DNA from: Macrocystis pyrifera | Taxonomy: Eukaryota; Sar; Phaeophyceae; Laminariales; Laminariaceae | Direction: 5' to 3' | Assembly: GCA_031763025.1 (NCBI GenBank) | Contig: JASSKH010000023.1 | Coordinates: forward strand, 744,001-808,000 | DNA: 64,000 bases | In this document: piece after piece, positions 27,701-36,021 of the stretch | Position numbering within the stretch: position 1 is the first letter of the stretch | How the letters are laid out: each line of letters begins with the position of its first letter | Notes under the pieces: generated by a model | Told to the model about the DNA's origin: nothing | Databases searched by the model: none | What the model saw: the letters and a program-made list of their open reading frames with translations, nothing else | Made by a program: the position numbers and the translations under genes

Positions 27701-30700
27701 GGTTGTTTGGATCGACGTTCAGACCAACATAATATGGTTGTTAGAATCGTGCGTTGGTTGGTGACTATTCATAGTTGGCTGATGACTGGGGGCCTGGTGT
27801 GCGCGCAGATTCAGCAGAACTTACCACTTTTTTATTGTTCGAGATATAAAGATGGTTGACGCACGCCTGTGTACAGCATTAGACGAAGAGAACTAGCCCC
27901 AAACATTGATTGATTAGTCATCCATTGCGCTTATGGTGGTGGCTACTGCTGTAGTAATATTCGTACCTTACTTGTCAGCCATCTTCTGGAATAGGTGGTC
28001 AAGGGCCATCATTATCGAAGAACTTTAGTCTTTGTTGATTTCCCTCTTTTTCTTGAAAACTAGACAACGGGACAAGAGGCAAAGGGACAAGAGAAAAGAT
28101 GGACTTTTCTTAAATCGGGAAATTTCAAAAAAGGGCAAAAAAATCAGGAACGCGGATTTCCTCTTTCTAGGAAATAATGTCAGGAAAGTCGGGAAATTTT
28201 GGAAAAAAAACTCCGTTGCCTCTATGTTGCCTCCATTGTCTCCATTGCCCCCGTTGCCTCCACTGCCTCGCTGTCTGAGATGAATATTGGTGATAGTCAC
28301 CGCTACTACGGCGAGCAGCCGAAGAATAAATGTGAGGGAGGCCGACGCTAGCCTGTCTGTATGTCCGAGCGCGTCCTTGCCGCTTGCCTATTGCTTGCCT
28401 ACTCGTTGGCTGGCTTGCGGAAGAGTTCTGTTTTTTTTTTTCGGTGGACGAACTGGATGAAGTGGTCTGATGGAGGTCTGATGGAGGTCTGATGGAGTGG
28501 TTTCGAGCGTGAGGTCGACGCCGAAAAACACGTTTTTTCTTGTTTTCAGTACTCTCGGCCCGGGCCAAGACGCACAACAGCAGTAGCAGTGCTCGAATTA
28601 ATTACTGTGACGGGAGCCCACAGTGACGCATAGCAATCAGAACCAGAAATATTCCAGCAACACTTCTACTGTAGTATATCCCCGTATGTTTACACTCCGT
28701 ATTTGGATCTGATTACTACTATTACGGGGGTCCATAGTTAATAGGACCTATGGTATACATAAAAACCTATATATTCGACTATTTTTTCCTAAACAAATTT
28801 GGTCCCATTAACTATGGATCCCCGTAATACTCTACGTATACTACTACTAGGTTCCCCCTTATTAGTGCCTGTGCCTCGTTACCATTTTGAGCAGCAATCT
28901 ATCCCCGTATCCTACGAAAAGTGTTTCCCCTTATCAGTTATTAGTGTCTGCGCTTCGTTAAAATTTTGCCCAACCGTAAAAATGATGGTACTCCAAAGGG
29001 GGAAACAGTGACATGCCACTCACAACAACCATCGTTCTGATTTTACTAGTACAGCGAAGATCCATAGACGACAACTCTCACGAAATGGTGCAAGCTTGCG
29101 GGGGGCGAGGTATTTTGAATTTTTGAATACCACGGATGCACAAATGTTACTGCCCTTGCACTTGGTACCTTTATGATACGTTCTATGTTTGTGCCTGCAG
29201 ATAAGGACGACGAAATTCGGCAAATGCAACGCGTCATCTTCAGGTGTGTTTGGACAGTATATACAGTAGGTACAGTAGGTACAGTAGGTACAGTAGATGC
29301 GGTAGCAGTAGGTACAGTAGGTACAGTAGATGTGGTAGCAGTAGGTACAGTAGGTACAGTAGGTACAGTAGGTACCGTAGGTATACGGTTGTTGTACGGG
29401 GGGCAAGAGTCACATATGACCCGTGTTCTCTGAGTCGAGAATTCCGGAAGCCCCTTGAATACTATTATAGCCGCAGTTCTTTCGCCATTTTACAGCTTCC
29501 TTGGAGAGACGCGGGCGACTGATCTCACACGGACGTGTGCTGACCTTCAGCCTGGGGTGTGTCTATCGCACTGCTATTACTAATAGATATTTTTCGTGAT
29601 TTATTACTTTGAATCTGGCGGGGGTCGGACATTTTTGTTTTTATGGCAGAGGTTAGTACTGACGTTTGGGTCAAAACAACCACCGTCCAGGGGTTTGCTT
29701 CTATCTCGTGGAGGGCGTAGAGAGAGAGAAACGCGAGACCAGTGGTGCTGCTGTTGTGCCATCTATCAATGTATTGTTCAGCGGAATAAGCTTCGTTTTG
29801 ATACAAGTCACTCGAAAGCAGCTACAGGAAAAAGCACAAAGCGCAAGAACACCAAAAAGAGGCAACCTGTAGGACTACAGAGCAGTAGCCTATTGGACTC
29901 CAGTAGCCTATCAATAGTTGTGCCCAGCAGACAATGCCGCCAGTCCCCTCCAAAGTAAGGGATATACCTACTGTTCGTATTTAACAGCTTATCAGCGGAA
30001 TCTGCGCATCGCTGCATCGCTGCATCGCTGCTGAAATACGCCTGCCAGGGTGGTAGAAGCTGACCTGTCGGCAGCGGCCGAAGAGACGGTAGAGGAGGGG
30101 ATCGACAAGCTCCGAGAGGTCAGAGAGGGTGTTCCCGACGTTTCTAGCGCAAGGATATCCCTGTGGTTCAATCTATGTGTCAGTTGCTAAGAAGGCGTTT
30201 AACGCCCAAACCAGCTCGCTTAGCGCCCGAACCAGATGGCGCCAGCCGCGAGGTTGTGTGCTACGCAATAACGCCTACTGTGGGTAGTAAAAGAGGTTTG
30301 CCGGGAAATATGATACTCGTTCAGCATCCATGTCAGCATCCGAACGCGGACCATATCCCCGTTCACAGCTATGGTACTAATCTAAAAAACCGTTTGGGCT
30401 CGACTGCTCGACTTACCGTAAGAGCGGCATTTTTGTACTGAAAACAGAACAGTCCATTATAAGACGCTCTCTGCCGCACGCAACAATTTCAGCCCTGGAC
30501 CAGAACATGTTTTTTTGTTTTGACAAGAGGCGTCAGCATCATTTAGTGTTCGTACAGTAGGTCGTGCTTGCCATCCGCGGCTCTTTCGTGCCCCAACCCA
30601 CTGGAGTCCTGCTGACTACTACAATAATACGGGGCCCCTGCTATTTCCTGGTACTTTATTAATAGTAACCTCCGGAAGGACCACTCCGGCCACGTGGTTT

Positions 30701-33700
30701 TTTGTGTGATTGCTTTCTTCTTTGTGCCAATTTGTCCTTATAAATATAGTGAAGGTTTGGATTACATGTTAGTACACAAAAGGTCCTTGTGTATTTACGA
30801 TTATCCCTACAGAGAAGGGACCTTGGCGCTAAATGTTTACGGTAGTGCTGTAGAGAAAAGGTCCTTGTGTATCAGTCGACAGCGTGGTAGATCATAGTGC
30901 GTTACCTGACGCTGGCACATGTCGCGTTCGACAAAAAAAAATAACTGCCCGTGCTCCTCTCTGGGAACCAGGTGACTACAACAGCTTGCCAGGCATTGGA
31001 GCAGGCCTCCGTGGAGTTCCGCAAGAATGTTTTGGAAACCAGGAAGGGTCAGGCGCTTCCTCTCCCCTGCGCGCCTTCCCCGGTCGATAACGGTGAGGCT
31101 TTGTCCAGACTCTGACTTCCTGATGACGTATGCCACTGCGCTCGTCTAGATAAATACGACGGCGGCCGTGCAGTATCTCCTGATGACATCACCGCGGTCG
31201 TGCAGGGCAGTTGGCCCTTGTCAATACAGTATCGTAGTTGTATTTTTGTTACGTCTGCTACATACCCAAGTAGTACCAGTCTGACTATGTGCTTGGTTGT
31301 AGCATAATTTTCGTTGTTGTTTCGGTTTCCCTTTAAGAGCGGTTTTCTTTTTCCGGGGAATGGTTATGATGGTTATGAGAGATCAACATTGAAGCTACTA
31401 ACACTGTACTACAATAGTCCACTGTAGAGAGCCCCTCAGGTTTCCTTTTTGTTTCGGTTTCTGTTTGTTTCCATGTTTCAGAGACTGTATTCGTTTTGGG
31501 ATGATCAACGTTGAAGCTCATTCATGATGTCTGCGCATCATTTGGCGGATGGCGATGGCAATTATTACGGGGCACCATAGGAAATGGGACCTACGGTACA
31601 CACAAAAACCTATACATTTCCCGATTTTTACTAGAACCATTTGGTCCTATTTACTACGGTCCCCCGTAATATAACAAGAATAGCAATGATACTAAATAAT
31701 GTATGATTTCGTGGGACGCAATCACCTCCCCTTCCCGTTTTATGATACCTTATACCGTGTATATTATACCGTATACCGTTCCTCCGGAAATCGAAACGAG
31801 ATTCCGGAAAGGTGTGAGGCGCGTGGAACAAGCCATTTTTTCCAAACAAATGTGTATCTGGCACCCAGCTGTCCCTCCACGCATCTATACATCTTCGACA
31901 ACACCAACTATTAAAAAAACAAATACAACATCATCATCCTTCGTTCAGTTTTGCATCTACAGATAAACGTACAGTAGTTGCGTGCTTTAATACCAAATGA
32001 CAAAACAAGTGATACGCAGAGTCGCAGATAGTGAGACTTACCCTGAGCGTGGAAGACGCCACGGGTAGCTAAGCTGCGCGCATTCACACGGCAAGACCAG
32101 CACACGGTATACGGCAAGACCAGTCGAGAGGGGGACATAGATAGGTCGGAAAGTCGAGGAGAACAAAAGCCCACCCGTTCGAAGTGCGCGTAAATATGCA
32201 CCCGTTCGAAAATCGCTTTCTGTGTGTTTCCATCCCGGCAACTCGCGCGTGGCTGGCTGTTCTGTTGGTTTGCTTGATAATGTTAAATGGTTGGTGGTTT
32301 TATTTCTTTGTGGAGAGAAAATGTGCCTATTGGAACGTTTCAATGCTTAGTGTTTTGTTTCGTCGTGGGAAAAAAAATGTGTGAAGTTGTAAGCAGTTTG
32401 TTCGCGTTGTGGACCAATGGGGCTGTTAAGACGTTTGTTAAAACTTTTCAATGCTTCGTTTCTTTGGTTCGTTGTGGGCAAGAACTATTAATACTACCGA
32501 AATATTGTTTTTGACATGTGCTGCCTCAATGTTTGCGCGTGGGCAGAGAGTTCGGGGGAGAACTCAACTACGCCCGAAACGGCTCAGTCGAACGAGGCAG
32601 AGTCAACACCTTCAGGCCTCTGGGATCCTGCGAAGGACACCCTTATCCTAGCGGGAGTGCAGGGCCTAGAGATGGTGCCCAGCTGGGAATGCGGGAATCT
32701 GGTGAGGACTTCAAGGGAGCAATTAAATTATTGACAAGCACCGCGGCAGGTATTGGGGTAGCACTCTTTTGTGTTCTGTGACTGCTTATTAATATGAATA
32801 CACTCCTCGAACTCAAATAAGAAACAATCCCAGTGGGTTATGCCTTTTTTTTGCCTTGCCAGGCATGCCTGGTTCCATTTTCGTGACGCAAATACTTCGT
32901 CAGCACCTACTGTACTGATAATTCGGCCGTAGGATTGTTCGTCGGCTAAGCCTGGTTATTGTCTTCAAGGTCAGTTTGGGGTGACTAAGTCAATACCTGC
33001 TGTAGAAATGACCTGGGCAATATATTAGTGTGTAGCTCCTCAAGCGAGTGTGATAATCTCAGAATGTTTAGTTAAGTGTTTAGACGCCACCCCTACAAGG
33101 CAAACAGCACGCGTCCAACGCCATGCTAGGGGTACTACTTCTACTGCTGTAGCACCACTTCTTGGCTCAATATTTCATGAGCGGTTGAGCTCATCAAAGG
33201 AGCAACTCCTATTGCATCGGTTATAGTATAATTATATTTTTAGTTATGTTTGATAATTATATTTTTAGTTATGTTTGATTTAGGACTACAGCAGTACTAA
33301 TAGTTGCTAGTAGAAATGGTGGTCGGGTTGCGCGAAACAAAATCCTTCGAAGCCGAAGTCGGCCGTGTTTCTGGCGGCACACTGAGTTTTTATAGTGTAG
33401 TGCGACTACTGTAGCTCACAAAATGTAAGACACCGCCCCTACAGAGACATTGCTTCGAGCGCCCCTGTTTTGACCTGGCAAGATTTTACCAAGAAAGTCA
33501 AGCGAAGGATGGTTTATTAGGGTGGAAGATAGTAATCGGAACATAATGCTCCATAGTGTACATATGTTAGTGTCAATAGGGGAATACATGCTTGTCGGGT
33601 CCATCTCGGGTTATGATCGCTATGTATTGCTATGTATTACTAAGTACTACCATGCCCCCCCGAATACTGCAGAAGGGCTTGGAAGAAAGGTGTAATTCGA

Positions 33701-35988
33701 AAATAGATGTGGATGAGTTCAAGACGGGTGTCGCTACGAGTATTTACGAGAAAATTGGGTTTTTCTGCTATGCCCCGCTCAATTTTGCGAGTTTCGATCC
33801 GAAAATTAGACCTCATATTTGAAAGCGCAGGTGCAAACACTGAACAAACGGAGAACTCGCCTTTTTGTTTTTTTGCTTTTTCCGGACAAGGCATGGCCGT
33901 TTTTGTACTTTTCGGATCGTTGTATCAGTCATATCCCTCGAACAAATGAAAAAGAGGGCGAGTCTTCCGTTTGTTGGTTTGGCGCATGATCAGCACGGCG
34001 TCAAAAAATCGCATCCAGATGTGTAATATTGAGCGGGGCATCGCCGATCAACCACCCAATCAGCGCCTCGGCTAGCCCAACTTGTATTGGGCGGGTTTAA
34101 GACGAAAGGCGGTGTATACGTTAATTGTCCAGATCATTTTAAGTGCAACCTGGGTGCGCCGGTCGGTCGGTCGCATGGTAAGAATATTCACGAGATTGGA
34201 ACAGCCAACTGGTAGTAAAAGTCCATATCACTCTAACGGGAATGTAACTAACGTCTGGCATTAATATTCATACCCCAGCGGTCTAAACATTTCCGTGTAG
34301 CCCAACTAGTGTGAGGGCATAGCTTAGGCTTAGGGTTAGGGTTACGGTGAGGCTTAGAGTTAGGGCTAGGGTGAGGGGCAGGAGTCGATGAGGCCTCCTG
34401 CCGTGGCTGGCGGCCCCACTCATGCTCATGCCTCGAGTCTTCTGGCGCTCCCTCCCTCCATCGTCTTTGGCATGACTGGAGCTCTCTCTGTTGCTACGTC
34501 GACCCTCCCGTGCCTGCATGTGTCCCCATACTTTCGCGGCACATCAACCCAATGGTATCGTTCCGTTTCCTACAGGAGCCTCTAAATAGCGTCAGTAGAA
34601 TTACGACACGTCCCTTAAGGCTCAGCAACAACTTTACGAGGCTGATCGCCCCCTACACTCAATGAAAATAGTATAAGAATGCCTAAAAAAAGGCCTTCAC
34701 GCACCCATAAATACCTGTCCTTCTTGAAATTATACCCACTGTTCGAAATTTGCAATCCTAAAAAATAGCGTGTTACGTCCGCAACGACAGCTCGACAAGC
34801 AACCCTTCACCCTAACACACTAACACACTAACACACTCCCGCTGGTATCAACAACTCCATACCATACTCCTGCCTCCCTCCCTGCCTCCCTCCCGACCCG
34901 ACCCGAACTTCAGCAAGATTTTCTCCAAAGCGGTGGCGGTAGTGGCGGTAGTGGCGGTAGTGGCGGCGGTGGTTTGACAAAGGTTAGCTTGTGCACAGCG
35001 AGATTCACGGAGGAAGGCAAGAGCCTGAACTTCCCTGATGTCGAAATTCCTTCGCCTCTACCGGAAGAGCGTACCAACAGCCTCACACCCGACAAGAGAA
35101 GCGAGAGGGAGCTTGCCATGCCGTTCGGTGAGACCGGGGAATAGGGACTACTTCTGACCTGATGTGTTACATTCATTTACAAGTCATCTGGAAGAACTTA
35201 TTGTTTACAAGTCGTTTGGGAGAACTTATTGTTTACAAGTCGTTTGGAAGAACTCATCGTTGTTTACAAGCCGTGTTAAAGAACTCTTTCCATTCACAAG
35301 CCCTTTTGCGTGCGCTTCATCTCTGTACCCAACTCTGTTAGATGAAAGATGGCAGGCGGTCCACGTACGATCGACATGATAAAGTGACGCCATTCGGATG
35401 TAAAGTGACAGTCCACGTGCGATCCATATTGCAGAACGGTGCCATACAGACAGACTGGGGTATGACAATGTATCGGACAGCGTTCGCACGATGGGAGGGG
35501 GGGCATGTCGGCACGTCCGCTTACTTCTTAGACGAAGACGACTCTGAGTGCGGGAGATGGTTGTGCGAGGATAACGTTGAAAGCCTTCTGCAAGTGCGCG
35601 CACACCAACCATGTTTGCGTTGCGACTTCACGAGGGTTTGACAGAAACAATTCGTTTTCAACAAGTGCACCCTACTAACCACCACTACTGCTGTGAGAGC
35701 TTTATGTTTTCCGTACTCCTTTTGCTCTTGAAAAAGCTCCCACTATACATGCGTACGGATGTCGATGCAGGCATAGAGCCCTGCATTCTCGTTCCGCTGG
35801 AAAGGTGCGGCCTCGAGGTCATGCCAAAACCGTCGAACGCTCATCGGACAAACGCCGCAAGCAGCGCCAGCGCATCAGTTACATCGATAGCAGGCAGCGA
35901 TGTCGGCATCGGAAGCAGCGGGGCCGCCACTTCTAGATCTATTACAGAAGAAAACTCTTGTTCGAACCAAGTTCGATCGCTCCACACA

Positions 35989-36021
<33 letters not shown>

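Larger units (their letters stand above)
704..35893 (+). other. Introns of the armadillo gene: what they hold
   Basis: Between the listed exons I see no further gene. Introns run from about 0.2 kb (35128-35341) to 2.4 kb (2067-4497, which holds the LINE). Those at 704-1934, 4652-6136, 6344-7466, 13643-14723, 17563-18702, 22986-24887, 25016-26469, 27540-29200, 31093-32546 and 32702-34913 hold only the repeats listed here, simple A/T or purine tracts, and sequence in which I see nothing. One or two more small exons could hide there, especially where a phase mismatch is noted. Confidence 0.5.
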
